The notes under the pieces were generated by a model. The model was not told where the DNA came from and searched no databases. It was given only the letters and a program-made list of their open reading frames with translations. This document shows, one piece after another, positions 7,774 to 16,074 of a stretch of 26,477 bases of DNA. Within the stretch, counting starts at the first letter, position 1. Each line of letters starts with the position of its first letter. Where the stretch lies: the NCBI GenBank assembly GCA_033064195.1, contig JARBJD010000646.1, forward strand, positions 1-26,477, given 5' to 3'. Source of the stretch: Blattamonas nauphoetae. Taxonomy: Eukaryota; Preaxostyla; Oxymonadida. A program made the position numbers and the translations under genes.

Positions 7774-9671
7774 TTAAACTAAATTGAACTCATTAATGAA
7801 CTCAGGAGTTAAATTGTCAATTGAGTCTGCATGGAACTTTGTGTGTTGAATCGGAACGTACACTATTTTTGGTAGACATGTGAGTCCATTTAGAAGTTTA
7901 GCTACAACATTTCCGTGTTTATATTCAATGAACTGACCTACAAATTGAAACTGTCTTCGCTTCTTCTGAAATTTGGCAACAGTCTTGTTCAAGTCAAGGT
8001 GAATCAACAGGATGTTGCCTGGTTTGTATCGCCAAAGCAGTTGTGTTGTCTGATGTCTTTGGATGTTCTTCAATTGTTCTTCGCAACTGGAGATGTACAG
8101 TGCTTCGATCTCTCTATTGTTTTGTGCCTGTTGGGGAGTGAACTTGTTCCAGTACGCTCGATGTGGTGTCATGTTGTAGTATTCCACCATCTGATTCATC
8201 AATGAATGATTTGCCATTTGTGTTGCATTGTCTTGGAATCCGTCTCTGATTGTTCTGATCACCCGATCCACAATTCTATTGTGATTTGTGAATGGTGAAC
8301 TCGTGAAATAAGTGCTGACCTTTTGTTTCTTGAAATACGTTGTTGCTTCTCCACTTGTCCACGCTGCTTCTCCATCACCTCGAATGTTGTTGACGCTAAC
8401 TCCACGATGGTTAATCAGATCATTGATTGCAGTCTTGACTTTGCTCCATGATTTATCCAGAACCGGAATCACAACAAGGTATTTGGTATTGATGTTGATT
8501 GCGAAGAGATAAATCTGAAGAACTGTTTTCGACGTTGGTGATTGGATAAATACAAGATCAATTTCCCAGGATCCAAACTTGGGAGAGAAGTACGGTCTGT
8601 CACACTTCTGAGGAACCTTTCTGTCTGCTGTCTTTTCTGAATCTCCAGTGATGTCTTTGGACATGAATTGCATCTTTGATCGAAAAGGATATTGTATTTT
8701 CTCAGTTGCTTTTGGAATCGTTGGTTGATTAATAATCATTCTGTCACTTCCTTTGTCTCTCAGGATTTTCCTCGGATGTGCAGAATCCCATCTGTGAGTA
8801 TATTCATCGTACCAATCCTGAAATGATCTTCCTCCGAATGGGATTTGTTTTGTGTGAGTGAGAATGAAGTCAAGATCATCGTTCGCAATGGTTCTGTTAA
8901 TTGAGGCTCGAACAAATCTGTTTCTGTTAATTTTATGTGCCTCCAGAATGTGTGAGGTAATGAAGTGTTCCATTTGCTTTTGATTGTTCAGGATTGAGTT
9001 CTCTGCTTTGATTTGTTCTTCTTCTGAATCATTTCTCTGTTGATGATCAAACATTTCTTTCATTTGTTCCAACTTATTGAGGACTTGCTGTGTCGTTGGT
9101 TCGTAGTGTCTGATCTCGATGGGATCCCGAACACTTTGGATAGGAAGTTGTGAATCATGAATGAAGAGATCATCGTCTTCGAACCTCCTCTCCTTCATTG
9201 GATATTCATATTCTGAACCAAATGATTTCAAGTTTCTCTTCTGTCCAGGAAAAATTAGATCTTCAGGTGGTTGAATCTCCATTATTGTTGGGATTAGAGT
9301 TGCCTCTGCAGGACTTCGGACCATTGGTGGGAAAGTCACTTCGCGATGGTATTGTTGATATGCTTTGTATGCACCTTCAGCTCTATATTTAACTACATGT
9401 CTTCCAAGGAATCCTTTTACAAACAGTTGTACAACTTTTGTTCCATCTTCAAGTGATAAATTTACAGGTAAATCTCCATTAAACCAATCCTCGAAATATG
9501 TTTCATCATTTCCATCAAATGGTCCATTAGAATCAGCGCCATGATAGACATGTAAATAGTTTGTTGGAGACCATTTGATTTCTACTATTTTTTCTTGGAA
9601 TATTGTGTACACCGAAGTAGCCTATACACGAGTTCATTCATCTGTACGGGGTCCAATTGTTGAGTGTTCAT
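7774..9671 (-). pseudogene. Polinton integrase, retroviral (rve) DD35 type (fossil)
   Basis: The integrase that inserts element DNA into host chromosomes. About 610 codons are open. The RNase H-fold core is clear: the first catalytic Asp is in GSWEIDLVF (codon at 8557-8559), the second in IRGDGEAAW (8374-8376), and the third acidic residue in NRIVDRVIRTIRD (8266-8268). The last two are 35 residues apart, the spacing of retroviral and Polinton integrases. After the core comes a basic, beta-rich segment (LLWRYKPGNILL, FQFVGQFIEY), like the SH3/chromodomain-type tail that binds DNA or chromatin. The long amino-terminal part is charged and helical (MEHFITSHILEAHK). It lies directly downstream of the polymerase gene and has the usual T-rich block at 9678-9686. 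The copy has about one break. Confidence 0.88.
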
Positions 9672-9677
9672 TTTAAC

Positions 9678-9686
9678 AAAAATAAA
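9678..9686 (-). promoter_or_regulatory. T-rich block upstream of the integrase gene
   Basis: TTTATTTTT in gene sense, six bases before the ATG at 9671. Confidence 0.55.
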
Positions 9687-9694
9687 GTTTGGAA

Positions 9695-12600
9695 TTATTC
9701 GATTTGATAATCAGTAGCTTTCAGTCCATGAATGAATGGAGGACATGATTCATTTTCAAGTACGATTGCCTTCAGATGAATTCCACTGAGACTGAGTTTC
9801 TGTTGTTGTATTTTCGCAATCTCAAATCCATTGCTGTCATCGTCAGAGTGAACTCTTCTCGTTTGAAAGTTCAGTGTTGTAGTCACTGTTTTCTCTCCAT
9901 TGAGGCACTTCACATAGTCATCACTCGTGATGTTTGTTTTCTTCAGAGACACTCCTTTGATCTTGCATTTCTCATCGAGAGAGTAACACTTTGGTGCTAG
10001 ACAGATCATCTGTTCACCTTCCTTCTCAATTGCTAATCCCAACAGCTTCTTCTCATCATCAACTCCCTTTTCAGGATTGGGAAACCATTCATATTTGTGT
10101 GCATCATAGAATTCCTTGTCAGCAATCACGTGTTCAAATTGTTGATGGATTCCAGCATTCGGATCACCAGAGATTGCCCAGTATGCAGAGTCAGTATCTC
10201 CCTCACAGAAATGGATCTTGTTCATGTCTAGACATTTGTACATGAAGTTGTAGATGAAATTCAGATACCAGAACTTGGCATTGTCGAGTGTGAATACTGC
10301 TTCTTGCAGACATGTCTTACATGATGCTTTCTCTCTGTCTTCGATCACGATGTAGTTGTCCTCATTGATCTCTCTTGTCGCTACAAATCCTTTCATCATC
10401 TGTTTCAAGTATGTTCTCTTCTCATTGCAGATTGTGATTGAGTTGTACTTCTCAGTGTTCATTCCATCATATCCGTAACTTCCATTCAAGTTGGTCTTAC
10501 AGAACTGTTCCTTTCCCTTGTTTACAACCTTCATTGCTTCTATTCTGTCATTCATGAATGAGGTCACAAATGGCTCAAATCCAGCATGTCTCGAGAACAC
10601 CATCACACTCCGGACTTCGTCCACTTTGAAGTGGCAATAGTCAATGAGGAACCACAGATAGTATGTCGAAAAGAACATATACTGATCGTGTGTGCTCAAG
10701 AGTTGAGTCAGCTTCCGTTGTTTGTCATCAGTCTTCAATCCATGTTTCTTCATCAACGAATATGTCTTCTCTCCAATGTTTTCTTCTGTCGTATTGACAA
10801 CAATGTTTCTGAAGATTGGTGGGAAGTTAATGAACTCATTAATGTACTTTCCATCGATGTGTCCTTTCAGTTCTGCAACGAACAGTGTCTTCTGATTCTT
10901 GTTGTCGATGATCTTTCGACATTCCTTATCTCCTGTTGCTGTGTACAAACATCTTCCTGGCATGTACATTCTGTGGTTGGTGTATGGATTGTTCTTGTTC
11001 TTGATTGATGAGAAAGCACTTGGATACAGGGAGTTGAAATCAACACCGCAGACATGAGTCATCTTGTGTTCGGTGTCTTTGGAGATCACCGTTCCATCTT
11101 CATATGTGAAGTGATTGATTGGAGTCACATCTTTAATATTCTGTCGATGTTGAACATTCGATAATCCACCAGTCACAGCTGCTCTCAACTTGTGATATGT
11201 TTGCTCATGTGTCAGAGTCATTGGTAGTGATTTCCAGATGCAGTACTTCTTCAGTTGAATTCTCAATCTTGTTAGATGTTCATCATGGTCTGACTTGTAA
11301 GTGTTGCAGTAATCGCAGCAGATCTTCACGTTCTCTTTTGAATGACCTTTTGCATTGTCGATTCTGTCCAACGTTGGTTTGACTGCTTGTGTGAAGTGGC
11401 ACTTGCAGATGTAGCACACTCTCTTGCACTGTTGAACAAACCAGTCGTAGTCTGCTTCAGTGACATTGTTGGTAGTATTACGATGAGCTTTCTGGTCTTG
11501 ATACCTGTATCCTTCCACTTTGTATTTCCAGTATTGTTTGGTGATCTTGATTGGTCCAGACTCGTCACATTCGTTGTAGTCAGCATCAATATCAAACTCT
11601 TTACATGCGCATGCATACTTGATTGCTGAAGCATTGGCGGACAGTGAGAGATTATGCAACATGTCCACTTTGTATTGGAAGTTCAGATCAATGAGATTAT
11701 CCAATGGTGCAATCATGCATTCGACGTCTCTGATGTTGTAGAATTTCAGATATTCCCATCTGTTCTTGAATCCTTGCTTGTTCCAATCGTCAAGGTAAAG
11801 TTGGTACTCGGTGTCGGACATTTCACTGTTGTTCAGACTGGAATAGAACTTATATTTGGAGAAAGGTTCTTGTTTGCTCAGCACTGTATCGTAGTCTGAT
11901 GAATCAAATGATTCGTAAGCGAAGAATGATTTCTGAAGAGTGGTGTTTCCTCCAAAAGCTTTGACTGCATTATCCAAAGTCATTGGTCCAGTGTATGACA
12001 TCATATCAATGAATCGAAGCACCTGTTGTGTTTTCTCGTGTCTGATCAATACTTGTTTGTACTTCGTTGTTGATCCAAGGAAGCTCACGACTTTCCAATC
12101 CTTATCAACGAGATCACGGAAGATGAGATTGATGTCGAATCTGGAGCTGTTGAATCCAATCACACTGACTTCATTCTGTGAAGGTATTTCTGGGTCTTCG
12201 TAGTAGTTGTTCTCTCGAACTGTTTCTGCATACTTGAAGAGTTCTCTGATCCATTGCTTCACAAAATCTTTTCCATCTCGAAGATCAAAGTAGATTGACT
12301 TCACTCCTGATTTTGTTTTGATTGCTGATGCAACTGACAAGGGTTTCAAATGTGAGATCAACTGAGTGTTGTCATCAGAGAATAGATTGTCAAGAATGAG
12401 ATCTTCCATCGTTTCAAAGTCATAAGTGATGTAGTATTGCGTTGGTTTGAATTCATCTTGTCTTTTATGTGCCATCAGAAATTCATGAGTCTTATTGTTG
12501 AGGATATGTGGAACATACGGTCTTGGTGTTCGATCAAGGGAGATCTTCTTCACATGTTTTCCATCAAGTTCCTTACACTCAGAGAGATGCTTCTCATAAT

Positions 12601-14101
12601 TACGTTTGAATTGTGAATCCTTCACTTGGAATCCTCTCGACTGACAGTAGGGGCACAGTTTATATCCAGTTAATTTCTCAGGATCGACAATGAACATCAC
12701 ATGAACAAGGGTAGCCGTCAGTGGAATCATCAGAATGGGAAGAACTCTTGCATCATCATTTTCGTTGACATATGATTGACTCAGGAAGTATCGCTTCTTG
12801 TCTTCATCGAATTCATAAATATGAACTGTGATGTTGAAAACTTGCATTGCTTTCTCCATGTCAGATGCAATATCAAATCCAGGATATTTGCGTAATTGTT
12901 CAGTTAATTGTCGAGACTTCAGATGCGTGAGATTCATCCATTGTGCAAACAATCGATAAGCCTCACTGTTCCTCATATTGATTGAGATTTTCTCGCCTTT
13001 GACATCTTGAAGTGTAAGGAACGATAGTGCTTGAAAGAAGCAGATGTTGTACTCGGAATCAATGTATCGAACATTTCTCGTTTTGATGTGTTCAGTTAGA
13101 ATTGCGTTCGCTTTTCCTGCAACTGGGAATCTGTAAACTGCAACCAGAATGGAATGGAAGGCAATGAACATTGTCTTTGTGTCCATCAGTGTTCTCTCCT
13201 GTGATTCTTTGATCAGATTGATTGCATATTTTGAATACTCATTGATGTCTCCTTCACTTCTTATCACTGTTGGGAAACTCTTTGATGTGTTCTCCAGTTC
13301 TGGTCTGAAATCATTGTAAAGTGTCTCATCTTTGTCTTTCCTTTCAACGATCTTACCGAAGTCAAGACTGATCTTGAATGGACGATCCTTCTCTTTGTTG
13401 TACACAGCATTGATAAAGGTTGTGATTTCTTCAACATTCTTCAGATGATTGTGGAAGTACAGCTGATACGGTTTTCCATTGTCTTCAACCTTCTCGACCT
13501 CATTCTTCTTGAACTTCTTTCGTGCATTTGTCAAACATTCATTGAAGGTAAGTTTGTCTCTTGGTTCAGCGAGTAAGATGCATTCATTGAATCCATCAAA
13601 CTGCTTCACTTTTCTTGATTCCATTTGTTCATTCTTCTTCTGAATGATCAACAGATTCTTCATCCAATGATCCATCAGTTTCTCTTCTATCGACTTCAGT
13701 TTCCTTGTGATCTTGAACACTTGCTTTTTCAATTCAGTTTCGTTCACTCTTGGATTTGCTTTCATGTCAATGATGATTACATTTTTATCCTCTTCATTCA
13801 TCATTGTATTGTTGTTCTGTTCATTCTGTCTCTGTATTAACAGTTGTTGTTCAATCTGTCGTCGTTGTCTCACTTCATTCAGGAATTTCGGTATTAAATT
13901 GATATTGAGATAAGCTGTTGGATTTGGATTACGATATCCAACATCTGGGTGTTGAAGCATTGCCAGGAGAAATGAATAGTGATGTTGCTTGTTTGAGCTG
14001 TCGGGATTGTACGTTCGACCATCAGTAAATGCGAATTGAGTGTTTGGAAATAGTTCTCTAACCTCTCTGATTTGTTCCTTCACTTTCCAGAGTTGTGTCA
14101 T
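9695..14101 (-). CDS. protein-primed type B DNA polymerase with OTU-like region, zinc finger and embedded HNH endonuclease
   Basis: Replicates the element from protein-primed ends. It is one open frame of 1468 residues and looks whole. Residues about 340-470 resemble an OTU-type cysteine protease fold, with C354 in NICFFQALSF and H467 in LVHVMFIV. A C2HC finger follows (C483, C486, H505, C509). The 3'-5' exonuclease has D561/E563 (YDFETM), D656 (SSRFDIN) and D792 (YNIRDVE). Residues about 870-940 form an HNH nuclease-like insert with C896/C899, DRID at 912-915, H920, N924, C929/C932 and N933. Polymerase motifs A (D1021, DFNSLYP), B (K1202, KTNLNGSYG), C (DTDS, 1302-1305) and KxY (K1371, Y1373) are all present. 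The A-to-B and B-to-C distances leave room for both protein-priming TPR insertions. Family members are usually shorter; the excess is explained by the OTU-like and HNH regions. The ATG at 14101 follows a long T-rich block. Confidence 0.95.
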   Translation of the reverse strand: MTQLWKVKEQIREVRELFPNTQFAFTDGRTYNPDSSNKQHHYSFLLAMLQHPDVGYRNPNPTAYLNINLIPKFLNEVRQRRQIEQQLLIQRQNEQNNNTMMNEEDKNVIIIDMKANPRVNETELKKQVFKITRKLKSIEEKLMDHWMKNLLIIQKKNEQMESRKVKQFDGFNECILLAEPRDKLTFNECLTNARKKFKKNEVEKVEDNGKPYQLYFHNHLKNVEEITTFINAVYNKEKDRPFKISLDFGKIVERKDKDETLYNDFRPELENTSKSFPTVIRSEGDINEYSKYAINLIKESQERTLMDTKTMFIAFHSILVAVYRFPVAGKANAILTEHIKTRNVRYIDSEYNICFFQALSFLTLQDVKGEKISINMRNSEAYRLFAQWMNLTHLKSRQLTEQLRKYPGFDIASDMEKAMQVFNITVHIYEFDEDKKRYFLSQSYVNENDDARVLPILMIPLTATLVHVMFIVDPEKLTGYKLCPYCQSRGFQVKDSQFKRNYEKHLSECKELDGKHVKKISLDRTPRPYVPHILNNKTHEFLMAHKRQDEFKPTQYYITYDFETMEDLILDNLFSDDNTQLISHLKPLSVASAIKTKSGVKSIYFDLRDGKDFVKQWIRELFKYAETVRENNYYEDPEIPSQNEVSVIGFNSSRFDINLIFRDLVDKDWKVVSFLGSTTKYKQVLIRHEKTQQVLRFIDMMSYTGPMTLDNAVKAFGGNTTLQKSFFAYESFDSSDYDTVLSKQEPFSKYKFYSSLNNSEMSDTEYQLYLDDWNKQGFKNRWEYLKFYNIRDVECMIAPLDNLIDLNFQYKVDMLHNLSLSANASAIKYACACKEFDIDADYNECDESGPIKITKQYWKYKVEGYRYQDQKAHRNTTNNVTEADYDWFVQQCKRVCYICKCHFTQAVKPTLDRIDNAKGHSKENVKICCDYCNTYKSDHDEHLTRLRIQLKKYCIWKSLPMTLTHEQTYHKLRAAVTGGLSNVQHRQNIKDVTPINHFTYEDGTVISKDTEHKMTHVCGVDFNSLYPSAFSSIKNKNNPYTNHRMYMPGRCLYTATGDKECRKIIDNKNQKTLFVAELKGHIDGKYINEFINFPPIFRNIVVNTTEENIGEKTYSLMKKHGLKTDDKQRKLTQLLSTHDQYMFFSTYYLWFLIDYCHFKVDEVRSVMVFSRHAGFEPFVTSFMNDRIEAMKVVNKGKEQFCKTNLNGSYGYDGMNTEKYNSITICNEKRTYLKQMMKGFVATREINEDNYIVIEDREKASCKTCLQEAVFTLDNAKFWYLNFIYNFMYKCLDMNKIHFCEGDTDSAYWAISGDPNAGIHQQFEHVIADKEFYDAHKYEWFPNPEKGVDDEKKLLGLAIEKEGEQMICLAPKCYSLDEKCKIKGVSLKKTNITSDDYVKCLNGEKTVTTTLNFQTRRVHSDDDSNGFEIAKIQQQKLSLSGIHLKAIVLENESCPPFIHGLKATDYQIE

Positions 14102-14113
14102 TTACTACGAATT

Positions 14114-14135
14114 AAAAAAATAAAAAATAAAAAAA
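14114..14135 (-). promoter_or_regulatory. extended T-rich block upstream of the polymerase gene
   Basis: Two overlapping copies of TTTTTTATTTTT in gene sense, starting 12 bases before the ATG at 14101. It is the longest such block together with that of the next gene. Confidence 0.5.
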
Positions 14136-14144
14136 GTTGAGTGA

Positions 14145-14567
14145 TTATTTTGACTTCCTCAAATGCGGCTTCTTCTTTGCCTTTAACCAGGAATCAAGTC
14201 GCACTTTGAAAACCTCAGTACCACCAATTTCTCGATAGGTGAATGGAGTCAGGACCTGCTTGTACTCACCAACGAGCTCACAGTTGTACTTCCTCAGTTC
14301 ATTCTCCACAAAGGATTGAGTGTAGTGTCGACGTTGTGACATGTGTGGTCTGTTTCCTTGATTCCACAACTTTGGCTTAATCCTCCATTCAACTCCTTCA
14401 TGAACATAGATGACTGGGATATTATGTCTGACATACTCAGAGACAAGTTCACAGTTCTCTTTTTCATTGACTGAATCAAAGCTTGCTTGGCATCTGTTCG
14501 ACGTTTTCGCTCCCTTTGGAGGGTTCGAAGTCTTTAGCGAGACATATGTAGTATTCACTGTTGTCAT
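14145..14567 (-). CDS. 140-aa protein with two tandem repeats, putative DNA-binding
   Basis: An open frame of 140 residues. It contains an internal duplication: NCELVSEYVRHNIPVIYVHE with WRIKPKLWNQG and PHMSQR in the first half, and NCELVGEYKQVLTPFTYREI with FKVRLDSWLKA and PHLRKS in the second. Each unit is about 45 residues and ends in a basic patch. The pattern (ELxSEY, then beta strands, then W and a basic end) resembles the short modules found next to phage and giant-virus homing endonucleases. This likeness is weak and the zinc-binding cysteines of those modules are absent. The protein is very basic overall, which suits nucleic-acid binding. It is the first gene before the polymerase, 44 bases upstream. 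No break is seen. Confidence 0.6.
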   Translation of the reverse strand: MTTVNTTYVSLKTSNPPKGAKTSNRCQASFDSVNEKENCELVSEYVRHNIPVIYVHEGVEWRIKPKLWNQGNRPHMSQRRHYTQSFVENELRKYNCELVGEYKQVLTPFTYREIGGTEVFKVRLDSWLKAKKKPHLRKSK

Positions 14568-14580
14568 TTAATACAAATTA

Positions 14581-14602
14581 AAAAATCAAAAAAAATAAAA
14601 AT
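14581..14602 (-). promoter_or_regulatory. extended T-rich block upstream of the 140-aa gene
   Basis: ATTTTTATTTTTTTT plus a second T-run in gene sense, starting about 13 bases before the ATG at 14567. It is the last element-type feature before repeat DNA begins. Confidence 0.45.
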
Positions 14603-14627
14603 GAATTGTGAAGTGAGGTGTTGAGAA

Positions 14628-14795
14628 CTTTTTTATTTTTTGTTCCTTGTTGTGCCAGATTTCATCTTGCTTCTTTCTTTTTGTTTCTTTCTTCCAAGTT
14701 TCATTTTTCATTCATTCATCATTCATTTTTCAATCATTCAATTCATTCTTTCATTTTTCAAGCCTTCATCATTCAATCATTCAATTTTTCAAGTT
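14628..14795. repeat. TTCATT/TCAATCATT-rich low-complexity tract
   Basis: Pyrimidine-rich sequence with many irregular copies of TTCATT, TCATTCA and TTTTTCA. Open frames here are low-complexity artefacts. It may belong to the end of the element or to the host. Confidence 0.6.
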
Positions 14796-15422
14796 TGTAT
14801 GATTTTACCGTAGGACAACCCGATACTCCTTTGGGGATCATTCTATCGTGATCCTACTCAATGACTACTGCTGGCGAATTCCTTGAAGGGTTAAGTCTTG
14901 GGTGGGCATGATTTACGGTCAAACTCTCTATCGAGAATCTGAAGCCAACATGAACCCCGGGGCGGATTCCTAGAAATCCACCGTCTCCAATTCAACCTTC
15001 AATTCGTTCTACGCATTAGTCACGAGGGCACCATTTTGCCTGAGTATCAAGGGAAATTACGTCGAGGTATCATATTTCAACTTGTCATTCAATCATTCAA
15101 GCCTTCATCGTTCAATCGTTCATCATTTCCTTTTTCAAGTTTTTGTATGATTGTACCGTAGGACAACCCGATACTCCTTTGGGGATCACTCTATCATGAT
15201 CCTACTCAATGACTACTGCTGGCGAATTCCTTGAAGGGCTAAGGTATTGGGGGCATGATTTACGGTCACATTCAAGTGATGCCCACAGTGAACCCCCAAA
15301 ACAACCTCCCAGTTCGTCCCGCTCCAATCCAACCTTCAATTCGTTCTACGCATTAGCCACGAGGGCACCATTTTGCCTGAGTATCAAGGGAAATTACGTC
15401 GAGGTTTCATACTTCAACTTTT
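14740..15422. repeat. tandem direct duplication, two ~345-bp units
   Basis: Unit 1 (about 14,740-15,085) and unit 2 (about 15,085-15,422) share long nearly identical stretches offset by 348 bases in their first part. Examples are GTAGGACAACCCGATACTCC at 14,810 and 15,158, ATGACTACTGCTGGCGAATT, and CACCATTTTGCCTGAGTATC towards the ends. They differ by scattered substitutions and a short indel near the middle, so the duplication is not brand new. No coding potential is conserved between the copies. The position directly outside the last Polinton gene makes it either a terminal part of that element or a host satellite-like repeat. Confidence 0.8.
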
Positions 15423-15600
15423 TTTGGAAATTTTGAATTTTTGCATTTTTGAATTTTTTGAATTTTTGAATTTTTGAATTTTTTTGAAATTTTCCTAAGT
15501 ATTTTTTTTTGAAATTTTTTTTGAATTTTTGAATTTGTTTTAAATTTTTGAAATAGTCTTGGTATTTGGAAACTTTTTCATTTTTTGTGAAACAAAGATT
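15417..15600. repeat. TTTTTGAA-type low-complexity tract
   Basis: About 180 bases of irregular TTTTTGAATTT repeats. On the minus strand it is an A-rich tail directly after the tRNA-like stretch at 15,601-15,672. Confidence 0.6.
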
Positions 15601-15672
15601 TCCCTCGCCAGAATCGAACCATAGCCTAGAAACGTGCATACCTGGAACATACCCACTGAGCTACTAGCTCCT
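15601..15672 (-). other. tRNA-like stretch with A-box and B-box, not a functional tRNA
   Basis: On the minus strand it contains TAGCTCAGTGGGTA (D-arm/A-box-like) and GGTTCGATTC (T-loop/B-box-like) at normal tRNA spacing. The acceptor, D and anticodon stems do not pair properly, so it is unlikely to be a working tRNA. A long A-rich tract follows on the same strand, which would fit a tRNA-derived SINE head. Confidence 0.4.
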
Positions 15673-15750
15673 GAAAATGTTAGTTTCGACCTGTGCTTTA
15701 TATCTCGAATGTTCAGATCTGCTATATATTCCTTTTATCGTCTACCTATC

Positions 15751-15972
15751 TACCCTCGTTAAAAGCATGACTTTATCACGGGAACGACTTTTTTTACCCT
15801 CGTTAAAAGCATGACTTTTTCTCGTCAGCAATTTTTCAAAATAAGTTAGATTTTCCTTTTTAACTTTTTACCCCCGTTAAAAAGCATGACTTTTCCACGG
15901 GAGCGATCTGCTAAATAGTAATTCTTGGCCACTTGTTACCCTCGTTAAAAAGCATGACTTTTCACGGGAGCA
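15751..15972. repeat. four copies of a ~35-bp hairpin-forming repeat
   Basis: Copies at about 15,751-15,785, 15,795-15,828, 15,869-15,905 and 15,937-15,972. The shared core is CGTTAAAA(A)GCATGACTTT followed by CACGGGA. In the third copy CCCGT pairs with ACGGG and AAAAG with CTTTT around a CATGA loop. Copy 2 has lost its right arm. Spacers of about 10 to 40 bases are unrelated in sequence and length. Confidence 0.75.
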
Positions 15973-16074
15973 TTTTAGCTATATATTGAATTTATTGACA
16001 AAGTTTTCAAATTTTAAATCTGCTATAGTGTCTTTTTCGGGTATAAAGTTTCTGATTTTCCGGGATAATTTCAG

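Larger units (their letters stand above)
1..14602 (-). mobile_element. Polinton/Maverick element, cut by the left window edge
   Basis: A self-synthesising virus-like DNA element of the Polinton/Maverick family. The family hallmarks are all visible: a protein-primed type B DNA polymerase (9695-14101), a retroviral-type integrase (7774-9671), a FtsK/A32-type packaging ATPase (6650-7432) and capsid genes (77-3676). Genes are tightly packed, mostly on the minus strand, with gaps of about 25-45 bases and a shared T-rich block before each start. The left end lies outside the window. The right end is placed only at the last gene and its upstream block, because I found no terminal inverted repeat or target duplication. 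The copy is a fossil with one fully open large gene (polymerase), several genes with about one or two breaks each, and one badly decayed gene; roughly ten breaks overall. This mixture suggests a relatively recent insertion that is no longer maintained. An adenain-like protease, expected in the family, was not seen and could lie beyond the left edge. Confidence 0.93.

Noticed and set aside
11290-11570. Intein with homing endonuclease in the polymerase
   Set aside because: No splicing-type Cys/Ser start or terminal His-Asn pair, and the insert is not within a catalytic motif as polymerase inteins usually are.
11326-11634. Antisense and alternative-frame ORFs inside the polymerase gene
   Set aside because: They lie wholly within a gene whose motifs are all in the main frame, and have no domain or upstream block of their own.
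1-14700. Terminal inverted repeats of the Polinton
   Set aside because: The first bases of the window have no inverse match near 14,600-15,400; the left end is evidently outside the window.
14618-14851. 77-aa plus-strand frame rich in Phe, His and Ser
   Set aside because: A by-product of the TTCATT repeats; no protein-like pattern.
15751-15972. CRISPR array
   Set aside because: Only four copies, spacers of very unequal length, repeats diverged, palindromic units, no cas genes, and a eukaryotic setting.
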